Shown piece by piece: positions 8,965-16,194 of a stretch of DNA of 64,000 bases (its first letter is position 1; every line of letters begins with the position of its first letter). The DNA is from Rubripirellula tenax (lineage in GTDB: Bacteria; Planctomycetota; Planctomycetia; Pirellulales; Pirellulaceae). The translations under genes and the position numbers were made by a program. Where the stretch lies: the NCBI RefSeq assembly GCF_007860125.1, contig NZ_SJPW01000001.1, forward strand, positions 1,363,900 to 1,427,899, read 5' to 3'. The notes below the pieces were generated by a model that was not told where the DNA came from, ran no database searches, and saw only the letters and a program-made list of their open reading frames with translations.

Positions 8965-10689
8965 TTACCGAGTCCCGAACGTTGCCACGGCGGCCTTCAA
9001 ACTGGTTTCGCCGGCAATGGCCTTGTCGATCGCCGATTGACGCAGCAGACGCACGCCATTGTCCACGACCGCGCGGCGGATCATTCCGGGACCTTCCTGG
9101 TTCGCGATCATTTCGGCGATCGGACGGGTGACCCGGATGACTTCGAAGATCGGCACTCGGCCTCGATATCCCGATTGACGACACTGATCGCAACCGTTGG
9201 GACGATACAATTTTTCGCCCGGCGCAATTGCGAATTTTGTGGCCCAGGCCGGATCGACCGCGTGAAGTGTCTTGCAGTTGTCGCACAATCGACGTGCCAT
9301 CCGCTGGCTGACGATCGCACGAAGCGATCGCGCAGCGGTAGTGGGCTTGATCCCCAGTTCTGCGAGTCGATCCACGCACCCGATTGAATTGGCGTCTCGC
9401 ATCGACGTCAAAATCATTCGCCCACCCGATGCCGCGCGAAAACAAGCATCGGCAGTTTTTTCGTGATCTAATTCGCCGACCATGATGACGTCGGGATCCT
9501 GACGCAATAGCCCACGAAGCGTCGCGGCGTAGGTGAGTCCGCAGTCGTTTTGAAGGCGAACTTGGTGAACGCCAGGAATCGGCAAGTCTATATTTTCTTC
9601 GACTGCATAGATATTCGATTGCTCGTTTTGTAACTCGCGCAAACAGGCGGCCAACGTGGTGCTCTTTCCGCTGCCCAATGGGCCGGCAACCAGCACGATT
9701 CCGCCTTCACCGCGTAGCGCGTCTGACAAATCATCGCGTTGGCGATCCGTCATGCCCAGATCGACCAGGTCGACGGGAACAGATTGGCGATCAATCAAAC
9801 GAAGCACCGTCTTCACGCCCACAAGCGTGGGACAAGTATTCACGCGCACGTCGACCAACCGAGTCTCGCCGCGAAGTTGAAACGAACCTTCGCGAGGAAC
9901 ATCGTCGGAGTCCTCCACGATGCGTCCGAGCGATTCCAACTGCTGGACGATGTCACCCGACCACGTCGGCGACGGGTGGTCATAGTCTTCCAGCGTCTGG
10001 TCGAATCGCAAACGTACGCGGTGACCTTCGGCGACCGGTTCGATATGAACGTCTTGAATGCCGAATGAGAGTGCGTGATCGACAAGCTCGTTCATATAGT
10101 TCGCTGCCGCCAGCGGCAAAGTGATTCGGTGATCCGAAACATCAAACCACGGTGCACACGACTGGATCGATGGCAAGCCCGTCGTCAACGTTGGCGATGT
10201 TCCTTGACAAACCTGTTGCTCGTCGTACATGACATCCAGCAATCGGCGAATCACCGACAACGTGGTAAACATGGGCCGCATCTGGCGACCTGCCGCTAGC
10301 CTGATTTCGTCGGCCAACAACAATGAATCAGGCGAGAACATCGCGATCTCGATGGTTTGTCCATCCACGGACAAAGGCGCGATCCTATGCCGTCGACAAA
10401 ATTCAGCCGGCAACATTTTGCTGACCAATACATCGACGGGTACCGCCACGTCGGCCGGCGGATCGAACATCGGCAGCAAATAGTGTTTCGCGTATGTTTC
10501 GGCAATCAAGCGTTCGTCGGCCAAACCGCTGTCGACGGCTAGTTCGTCGAACGAAATATCGTTCTCTTCGGCTGCTTGGTACAGCATTTCGAGACGCGCG
10601 GGTTCCAAGCAATTCAATGTGTTGATCAGACGCACGATCAATGGATCGTGGACAACTTGCTTGGGCGGCGCGGCAACCATTTCGTTCAT
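8965..10689 (-). CDS. GspE/PilB-type secretion or pilus ATPase, divergent
   Basis: A cytoplasmic hexameric-type ATPase of 574 residues, as used by type II secretion and type IV pilus machines. The N-terminal part (1-160) resembles the GspE N-terminal (MshEN-like) region. The core has Walker A GPLGSGKST at 336-344, a Walker B-like stretch RQDPDVIMVGELD at 396-408, and paired cysteines CDNC (469, 472) and CDQC (500, 503), as in zinc-binding GspE/PilB. Two canonical spots differ: GEIRD reads GELDH, and the His box usually read as HTND is MRDAN. Catalysis may therefore be altered. The ATG overlaps the upstream pilin-like gene by 4 bp (ATGA), implying translational coupling. Confidence 0.85.
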   Translation of the reverse strand: MNEMVAAPPKQVVHDPLIVRLINTLNCLEPARLEMLYQAAEENDISFDELAVDSGLADERLIAETYAKHYLLPMFDPPADVAVPVDVLVSKMLPAEFCRRHRIAPLSVDGQTIEIAMFSPDSLLLADEIRLAAGRQMRPMFTTLSVIRRLLDVMYDEQQVCQGTSPTLTTGLPSIQSCAPWFDVSDHRITLPLAAANYMNELVDHALSFGIQDVHIEPVAEGHRVRLRFDQTLEDYDHPSPTWSGDIVQQLESLGRIVEDSDDVPREGSFQLRGETRLVDVRVNTCPTLVGVKTVLRLIDRQSVPVDLVDLGMTDRQRDDLSDALRGEGGIVLVAGPLGSGKSTTLAACLRELQNEQSNIYAVEENIDLPIPGVHQVRLQNDCGLTYAATLRGLLRQDPDVIMVGELDHEKTADACFRAASGGRMILTSMRDANSIGCVDRLAELGIKPTTAARSLRAIVSQRMARRLCDNCKTLHAVDPAWATKFAIAPGEKLYRPNGCDQCRQSGYRGRVPIFEVIRVTRPIAEMIANQEGPGMIRRAVVDNGVRLLRQSAIDKAIAGETSLKAAVATFGTR

Positions 10690-11168
10690 CGTTGATCCGT
10701 TGTCTGTTCGCGGCGGTCATCGGCGCGGTACCGGACGACGTGGAGAGGTGTCGCTGATTGGTGCGGGTTGATTTGATCATCGATGCGGCTTCTGACTTCA
10801 TCGAAACCGCGTTCGTTGAACACCAGCTCGTATTCAGAACATCCCAACGTCGCGCCGACGCGTGCCAACTTGAGCGACCATCCGCAGCCGGCTTCGATTT
10901 CAATTTTTCCGCACGAAAAGTGCGTCGGAATCGGCCGGGGCAGATCCAGTGGATCGATCGATTCCGCAAACTTGCCGTGTCGTTCGAAGTGATCGTATTG
11001 AGCCGCCCGCACGTCGCAAAGAAACGAGTAGGCTTCTTTGGCACGAGCGACCTCGACCGATCGCTTGTAACTCGCCACGGACCACCACACCAATAGTCCC
11101 AGCGTTACGGTCGCGAAGAACGCGATCGCAGAGACTTTCAAACGCTGTGGGAGGGGAACGGTCAACAT
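10686..11168 (-). CDS. Pilin-like membrane-anchored protein of unknown function
   Basis: A 160-residue protein with one hydrophobic helix near the N-terminus (about residues 11-30, then WWSVASYKRS) followed by a soluble domain. The layout resembles a pseudopilin, but I see no prepilin peptidase site of the usual G-F-x4-E form. Two short Gly/Cys-rich stretches (SCGKIEIEAGCGW) and a YELVFNERGFD strand occur in the distal half. The stop codon overlaps the start of the GspE-like ATPase in an ATGA, so the two proteins are probably made together and may act in one export or pilus-like apparatus. No closer family is recognised. Confidence 0.65.
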   Translation of the reverse strand: MLTVPLPQRLKVSAIAFFATVTLGLLVWWSVASYKRSVEVARAKEAYSFLCDVRAAQYDHFERHGKFAESIDPLDLPRPIPTHFSCGKIEIEAGCGWSLKLARVGATLGCSEYELVFNERGFDEVRSRIDDQINPHQSATPLHVVRYRADDRREQTTDQR

Positions 11169-11349
11169 GGCAACGAAAACGTGGGAATGCCCGTCGGGAT
11201 TCTTCGGGATACCAACGATTAGCCCACGGATAACGTCGAGGCACGATCGACCGCGTAATTGCCCCGGCGCGACTGGGGTGCGAGGGCAAAAGAATGGGGT
11301 TGCAAGGGTTGTGCGGGTTCACTTTACCGGGAACATCGCACGCCGACGG

Positions 11350-13443
11350 CTACATCAAAAACGCGTCTGCATCGGCCTTGGGCGCCGGCTGATAATTCAA
11401 CGGCTCCATGCTGCTTCCGGCACGGCCCTGGCTGAGGCTGCGCACGGCCCCGCTGTACCCGAACAACTCTTTCAGCGGCGCGTGCGCCGTGATGACGGTC
11501 ATTTGACCACGAGTTTCCGTCGCCGCGATGATCGCCCGACGCTGTTGCAAGTCACCGACCAATTCGCCCATGTATTCGTCCGGCGTGGTCAACTCGACCC
11601 GCATGACAGGTTCCAGCAACACCGGCCCGGCTTTTTCGAGTCCTTTGTCGAACGCGTCGCCGGCCGCGATCCGGAACGCGACTTCGTCGGATCCTTCCTC
11701 GGCCACTTCGGCGCCATAGACTTCGATCCGAACGCCCGAAAGTGGGAACCCGGCCAACATGCCACCACCGGCCGCCCGTTCTCGCATCTCATCCATCGCG
11801 GCCTGGCGAACGGCATTGGAAAGCGGTGTCTCGGGCGGCAAGCGATCAAACACTTGCACCGGAGCAGACGTATCCTCAAGCGCCGATACTTTCACCTTCA
11901 AACGAGCGAACATTTGTGTGCCGCCCATTTGCCGGTTGCAGACACCGACCACATCGGCTTTTCCGCCGATCGTTTCGCGATAATTGACACGTGGCTTGTA
12001 GAACTTGACGTTCAATCCAAAGTCACGGGTCAATCGGTGCTGGATGACTTCGAGGTGTAGTTCGCCCATACCGCTGATCAACGTTTGTCCCGTCTCGGCA
12101 TTTTCAACCGCGCGGAACGTTGGGTCTTGGCGACGGATCATGTCGAGCGTTTCTTCGAGCTTCTTCTTGTCGCCTGTGTTCTCGGATTCGATCGCCATCG
12201 AGATGACCGTCTCGGCAAACTTGATGCTGGGAAGCTCGATCGGGCTTTGAGTATCACACACCGTGTCGCCCGTGATCGCGAAACGAGGACCAATCACACA
12301 GGCGATGTCGCCGGCCGATACGGAATCGACTTGCCCGTCGCGATCCTTCTTCGTCGCATGAATCTGCCAAATCTGGGCGACGTTTTCTTTCTTGTCACGG
12401 TTGGGACATTGCAGCCGCGAGTTTTGCAAGAGCTGTCCGCTATAGACGCGGATCCAATAGTTATCGCCCGTCTTGGCGGGCAGAATCTTGAACACCAAAC
12501 CGCAGAACGGTTCCTTTGCGTCAGGTTTCCGGACCAACACCTTGTCTCGATTCTTCGGATCGACACCCTCGACCGGCGGCCGATCGAGTGGGCTAGGCAG
12601 GAAGTTGCCGACGGCCGTCATCAACGGTTGAACGCCGATACCGTGCAGCGCAGACCCACAGAGCACGACTTGAATCTTCAAGTCGATGACGCCTTTGCGA
12701 AGTGCGGCGATGATCAAATCGCGGGGGACCTCTTTGTCCTCGAGCGCAAGACTGGCCGCCTCTTCGCTAAGGTCGTAAACCGCATCGAGCATCTGCTCGC
12801 GCCACAGCAGCGCATCATCGCGAAGCTCAGCGGGTACGTCGGTTTCTTTGACTTGCTTGCCTTCGGTTTCGGGATCGAACTCCAACAGCTTCATGTCGAT
12901 CAAGTCGATCACGCCACGGAAGGGATCGGCGACGTGAGGCGGCCCTTGCCCGACCGGCAACTCGACCGCCACGGGCTTGCCGCCCAGTCGCGGTTCGATG
13001 TCATTGAGGACGGCTTCGAAGTTCGCACCTTCGCGGTCCATCTTGTTGATGAACACGATGCGAGGCACCTGATAGCGATCGGCTTGCCGCCATACCGTTT
13101 CACTTTGTGCTTCGACACCCTCGCGCGCCGAGAACACCGTTACGGCGCCGTCGAGGACTCGCAAACAGCGTTCAACTTCGGCTGTGAAGTCGACGTGGCC
13201 CGGCGTGTCCAACAGGTTGATGTTGTAGTCCTGCCATCGGTACTTCACGCAGGCAGAGAAGATCGTGATCCCGCGTTCTTGTTCTTCCGGATCGTCGTCG
13301 GTGTCGGTCGTCCCATGGTCGACGCGGCCGACTCGGTGCTTGGCACCGCTGAGGTAGAGCATCCGTTCGGTAACGGTCGTTTTGCCGGCATCGATGTGGG
13401 CGATGATGCCGATGTTCCGCAGCTTGGATATGTCGGTGGCCAT
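11350..13443 (-). CDS. fusA: Translation elongation factor G (divergent, spd-type-like)
   Basis: GTPase that drives ribosomal translocation and, with RRF, recycling. The 697 residues carry all G motifs: AHIDAGKTT at 15-23, a switch region ending EEQERGITI, DTPGH near 80, and NKMD near 134. Domains II-V follow and end normally. The switch I region reads DTDDDPEEQERGITI, where common EF-G has the DWMEQEQERGITI type. This suggests the EF-G branch found in spirochaetes and planctomycetes rather than canonical EF-G; only a tree would settle that. The gene lies behind rpsL and rpsG, separated by a 193-bp gap that contains a terminator-like hairpin. Confidence 0.94.
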   Translation of the reverse strand: MATDISKLRNIGIIAHIDAGKTTVTERMLYLSGAKHRVGRVDHGTTDTDDDPEEQERGITIFSACVKYRWQDYNINLLDTPGHVDFTAEVERCLRVLDGAVTVFSAREGVEAQSETVWRQADRYQVPRIVFINKMDREGANFEAVLNDIEPRLGGKPVAVELPVGQGPPHVADPFRGVIDLIDMKLLEFDPETEGKQVKETDVPAELRDDALLWREQMLDAVYDLSEEAASLALEDKEVPRDLIIAALRKGVIDLKIQVVLCGSALHGIGVQPLMTAVGNFLPSPLDRPPVEGVDPKNRDKVLVRKPDAKEPFCGLVFKILPAKTGDNYWIRVYSGQLLQNSRLQCPNRDKKENVAQIWQIHATKKDRDGQVDSVSAGDIACVIGPRFAITGDTVCDTQSPIELPSIKFAETVISMAIESENTGDKKKLEETLDMIRRQDPTFRAVENAETGQTLISGMGELHLEVIQHRLTRDFGLNVKFYKPRVNYRETIGGKADVVGVCNRQMGGTQMFARLKVKVSALEDTSAPVQVFDRLPPETPLSNAVRQAAMDEMRERAAGGGMLAGFPLSGVRIEVYGAEVAEEGSDEVAFRIAAGDAFDKGLEKAGPVLLEPVMRVELTTPDEYMGELVGDLQQRRAIIAATETRGQMTVITAHAPLKELFGYSGAVRSLSQGRAGSSMEPLNYQPAPKADADAFLM

Positions 13444-13571
13444 GAGTCAGGTATCGAGAGAGCGGTTGGATCGCGGTTTGGAATCGATAAGTATCCACGT
13501 TCGCGACGGCGTTACCAGGGACGGACAATGACCGATCCACGCCGAGAAACGCGTCCGGCGCGGCGGCGCAC

Positions 13572-13611
13572 AAAAAAACCGCGGCATGGCCTGGACGACC
13601 AACCGCGGTTT
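13572..13611 (-). terminator. Rho-independent terminator/attenuator between rpsG and fusA
   Basis: On the minus strand AAACCGCGG (13611-13603) pairs with CCGCGGTTT (13584-13576) around an 18-nt loop, and a run of T follows. It lies 26 bp after the rpsG stop and about 130 bp before the fusA ATG. It should end part or all of the rpsL-rpsG transcript. fusA would then depend on read-through or on a promoter of its own. Confidence 0.75.
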
Positions 13612-13636
13612 GGTTGTTTCTTGAAAACGTTTCTGC

Positions 13637-14113
13637 TTACCAAGCGAAGTGAGCGAACGCCTTGTTGGCGTCGGCCATGCGGTGCGTGTTTTCACGCTTG
13701 GTGTAGGCAACGCCTTCTTTCTTGTAGGCAGACATCAATTCGTCGGCCAACTTCAAGTGCATCGGGCGGCCCTTCTTGTCGCGAACCGCGATCAGCAACC
13801 AACGCAGTGCGAGGCTCTGCTGGCGAGCTCGGTTGACTTGCATCGGGACTTGATAGCTGGCACCACCGACTCGCTTGCTGCGAACTTCGATGTACGGCTT
13901 GATGTTCTCGATCGCGGCTTCGAAAACTTCGATCGGTGTCAGGTCGGCGATTTCGCCACGACGTCCGATTTCCTCGAGCGCGTCATAAAAGACTCGCGTC
14001 GCGGTCGTTTTCTTGCCGTCCAGCATCAAACAATTGATGAACTTTCCGGCCAGCTTCGAGTTGTGCCGCGGGTCGCCTTTAAGCTGCGTGCGGCTGGATG
14101 TGATACGTCCCAT
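13637..14113 (-). CDS. rpsG: 30S ribosomal protein S7
   Basis: Primary 16S rRNA-binding protein of the small-subunit head. The 158-residue length, the start [16 protein letters not shown], the conserved [15 protein letters not shown] block and the C-terminal [17 protein letters not shown] segment are typical of S7. It follows rpsL by 37 bp in the usual str order. A terminator hairpin stands immediately downstream. S7 autoregulates the str operon in E. coli; I did not identify such a site here. Confidence 0.98.
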   Translation of the reverse strand: MGRITSSRTQLKGDPRHNSKLAGKFINCLMLDGKKTTATRVFYDALEEIGRRGEIADLTPIEVFEAAIENIKPYIEVRSKRVGGASYQVPMQVNRARQQSLALRWLLIAVRDKKGRPMHLKLADELMSAYKKEGVAYTKRENTHRMADANKAFAHFAW

Positions 14114-14150
14114 CGATGACTTCTATTTTCTATGTAAGTTTGGTGTTGAA

Positions 14151-14519
14151 TTACTTCTTCTTCGCGCCATAGCGGCTGCGAGATTGCTTACGACCCTCGA
14201 CACCCAATGCGTCACGTGAACCACGAACGACTTGGTAGCGAACACCCGGCAAGTCGCGTACACGACCACCGCGGATCAACACGATCGAGTGTTCCTGCAG
14301 GTTGTGACCTTCACCGGGGATGTACACGGTGACTTCTTTACCGTTGCTCAGACGCACCCGCGAAATTTTTCGCAAAGCCGAGTTCGGCTTCTTGGGGGTC
14401 ATGGTCCGAACTTGCAAACAAACGCCCTGCTTTTGCGGGCATTTTTCCAAAACCGGCGACTTGCTTTGGCTCTTCTTCAGTTTGCGTCGTTTTCGGACGA
14501 GTTGATTGATCGTTGGCAT
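14151..14519 (-). CDS. rpsL: 30S ribosomal protein S12
   Basis: Decoding-centre protein of the small subunit. The ATG at 14519 gives 122 residues beginning [13 protein letters not shown], the standard S12 start. The frame runs further upstream but that part is not S12-like. The streptomycin-site loop [11 protein letters not shown] has the wild-type lysine (K42 equivalent), and the [11 protein letters not shown] motif is intact. First gene of the rpsL-rpsG transcript, with a leader of about 160 nt from the promoter at 14685-14714. Confidence 0.98.
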   Translation of the reverse strand: MPTINQLVRKRRKLKKSQSKSPVLEKCPQKQGVCLQVRTMTPKKPNSALRKISRVRLSNGKEVTVYIPGEGHNLQEHSIVLIRGGRVRDLPGVRYQVVRGSRDALGVEGRKQSRSRYGAKKK

Positions 14520-15023
14520 AGAAAATAAGTAAGTACGGCTTTGGTCGGCGTTGCTTCGCTGCGAGGCCCCACCGTCTGCACTTGGCAAATGCGGTAGAGC
14601 GTCCGCACGGTGGGTGAATCGGACACGTGGCCGATCAACAGCGGGAAATCACCACCAGGCCCAAGGGCTGGGCGGCGAATCGGCAAAGTATCGCCATCGT
14701 GAAATTTCTGTCAAGAGCTGACTGGGGACCGCTGGGTAGGTTCTTTGCCGGTCTGACGACTTATTTCGGAACATCCCCACTCGCAAACTATGAACAAACG
14801 AACAGTCAAGGACCCGAAATGCGAAAGAAGTCGTACTTTTTGGTTTTCGGAAGTTTTTTTGGGCGGTTTGCAGAACGGGTTCTCGCTGTTTCCTTTTAGG
14901 GCGACGACTGGAACCGATCGATTCCCAGCCACCGTCCCATTTTTGCTTTTTCCTCATTCGACTTGACCACCGCGCGACGTCGCGGTCGGCACCTTTGGGC
15001 CCACCCCTTCGAAGGAACATGAA
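14520..15023. other. Intergenic region between rpsL and a small-protein gene
   Basis: Divergent control region of about 500 bp. It holds the str promoter (14685-14714, minus strand). On the plus strand, the leader of the small gene includes a possible hairpin ACCGCG-CGACGT-CGCGGT near 14972-14989 and a clear Shine-Dalgarno at its end. I saw no tRNA or other RNA gene and no credible additional coding frame. Confidence 0.6.
14685..14714 (-). promoter_or_regulatory. Sigma70-like promoter of the str locus
   Basis: On the minus strand a perfect TTGACA (-35, 14714-14709) is followed after 18 bp by TACTTT (14690-14685); an overlapping GATACT gives 16 bp. Transcription would start near 14678, about 160 bp before the rpsL ATG. 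It is the best promoter match I saw in the window and its position fits a highly expressed ribosomal operon. Confidence 0.6.
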
Positions 15024-15206
15024 ATGAAACTCACCATGGCACCAGCCGCATCGGCTCAAACCGCAGCCAAAACCCAACCGGCGGCGAAGACAGTCGCCAA
15101 ACCGCGGCCAATGTTGGCCGATATCGTCGCTTCGATTCGCGCCGACGCTCGGAAGGACTCGCTCAAGTACGTCCTTCGCAGCAACACGTTCCACGACGGC
15201 GAATGA
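15024..15206 (+). CDS. Small conserved-looking protein, 60 aa
   Basis: An Ala/Lys/Pro-rich first half (MKLTMAPAASAQTAAK) leads into a compact, charged C-terminal half (MLADIVASIRADARKDSLKY, then VLRSNTFHDGE). AAGGA sits 6-7 bp before the ATG, and a strong terminator hairpin follows 60 bp after the stop. The gene therefore has its own expression signals and is unlikely to be a chance frame. There is no signal peptide or membrane helix. I do not recognise the family. Confidence 0.65.
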   Translation: MKLTMAPAASAQTAAKTQPAAKTVAKPRPMLADIVASIRADARKDSLKYVLRSNTFHDGE

Positions 15207-15264
15207 TTGCGGGCTGAGCAAAAAAACGACTCAGCAGTCAAACGACTGAACAAGAACTGCATCC

Positions 15265-15302
15265 AAACACGGCTTGGTGATGAATCACCAGACCGTGTTT
15301 TT
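15265..15302 (+). terminator. Rho-independent terminator after the 60-aa gene
   Basis: AAACACGG-CT-TGGTGAT pairs with ATCACCA-GA-CCGTGTTT around a 2-nt loop, with only two mismatches in the middle, and the stem runs into TTTTT on the plus strand. It also lies exactly at the 3' end of the convergent hisA gene. On the minus strand the trailing T-run is weak. Confidence 0.8.
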
Positions 15303-16105
15303 CATTTGCCGTTTCGTCGTAGCAAGTCGTCGTAACGAATGCCGCGACCGCCAAACAGGTCCAAAGCGCTCCCGACCGTGACATCGACGGCCCCGCCGCT
15401 GGCAGTCGCGATTTGATCGATGTCCGCCATCGTCGTCACGCCGCCGGCATAGGTCATGGGAATCGCCGCCGGACTTTGGCTGGCCCAGTCACCCAACCGA
15501 TCGACCAACGAAGCGTCGATTCCCTGGCAAAGTCCTTCGACATCGGCGGCATGGATCAGAAATTCGTCACAGAACGCGGCCAGACGGTCCAATTGCGCCG
15601 GCACGATTTCGATCTCCGTCTGCGTCTGCCAGCGATTCATCGCAACCCGCCACGCGGGTTCAGAGGCTTGATCCGCCGGCGAATCGACGCGCCGGCAACT
15701 CAGGTCCAGCACGATCCGCTGGCGACCGACGGCGCGGACAAGGCCAGACAAGCGAGACTCGATCAATTTCCCCACTTTGTCGAACAGCCAACTGGTCACG
15801 ATCACGTGACTGGCACCTGCGTCGATCCACTCGGCCGCGTTTTCCGCCGTGATCCCGCCACCGATCTGCATTCCGCCGGGGTACGCCGACAGCGCCGACC
15901 GGGCGGCGGCGTCGTTGCCCGGGCCGAGCTTGATGATGTGCCCCCCACCCAGGCCATCCCTGCGATATTTCGCGGCATACCATTGAGACGGTTGCTGGGC
16001 GACGAAGTTTTCGACCGGACCGTCGCCGACATCACGCAGCGATCCGCCCACGATTTGTTTGACGCGGCCGTTGTGCAGGTCGATACAGGGTCGAAATTTG
16101 GTCAC
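15302..16105 (-). CDS. hisA: ProFAR isomerase, eukaryotic HIS6 type
   Basis: Isomerises ProFAR to PRFAR in histidine synthesis, on a TIM barrel. The 267-residue protein begins (V)TKFRPCIDLHNGRVKQIVGG. It carries IKLGPGNDAAAR, QIGGGITAENAAEWIDAGAS, VIVTSWLFDK, VLDLSCR, MNRWQT, EFLIHAADVEGLCQGID and TYAGGV. This block order is that of yeast/plant HIS6 rather than bacterial HisA. I chose GTG at 16105 because it starts the conserved N-terminus; no strong Shine-Dalgarno is visible. Extending upstream would run into the divergent promoter. It is not in a his operon here. An inserted loop near residue 150 (DSPADQASEPA) looks lineage-specific. Confidence 0.9.
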   Translation of the reverse strand: MTKFRPCIDLHNGRVKQIVGGSLRDVGDGPVENFVAQQPSQWYAAKYRRDGLGGGHIIKLGPGNDAAARSALSAYPGGMQIGGGITAENAAEWIDAGASHVIVTSWLFDKVGKLIESRLSGLVRAVGRQRIVLDLSCRRVDSPADQASEPAWRVAMNRWQTQTEIEIVPAQLDRLAAFCDEFLIHAADVEGLCQGIDASLVDRLGDWASQSPAAIPMTYAGGVTTMADIDQIATASGGAVDVTVGSALDLFGGRGIRYDDLLRRNGK

Positions 16106-16136
16106 GGAATGACAAGCAAGTTTGATTGGACTGATC

Positions 16137-16145
16137 TGGTATAAA
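16137..16145 (+). promoter_or_regulatory. Extended -10 promoter
   Basis: TGG-TATAAA on the plus strand matches an extended -10 element (TGnTATAAT), without a convincing -35. Transcription would begin near 16152. That excludes the GTG at 16150 as a start and supports the ATG at 16195 for the following gene. Confidence 0.45.
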
Positions 16146-16194
16146 TAGAGTGCCGCCCGATTGGCTGGACCCATTCTATTTGAACACGACTTTG

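Noticed and set aside
12085-13836. Long plus-strand frame (583 residues) opposite fusA and rpsG
   Set aside because: It lies fully antisense to two certain genes, has no Shine-Dalgarno and a composition expected from GC-rich antisense codon positions.
16150-16194. GTG start at 16150 for the membrane protein gene
   Set aside because: The extended -10 at 16137-16145 would start transcription at about this base, and there is no ribosome site. The ATG at 16195 begins a normal N-terminus.
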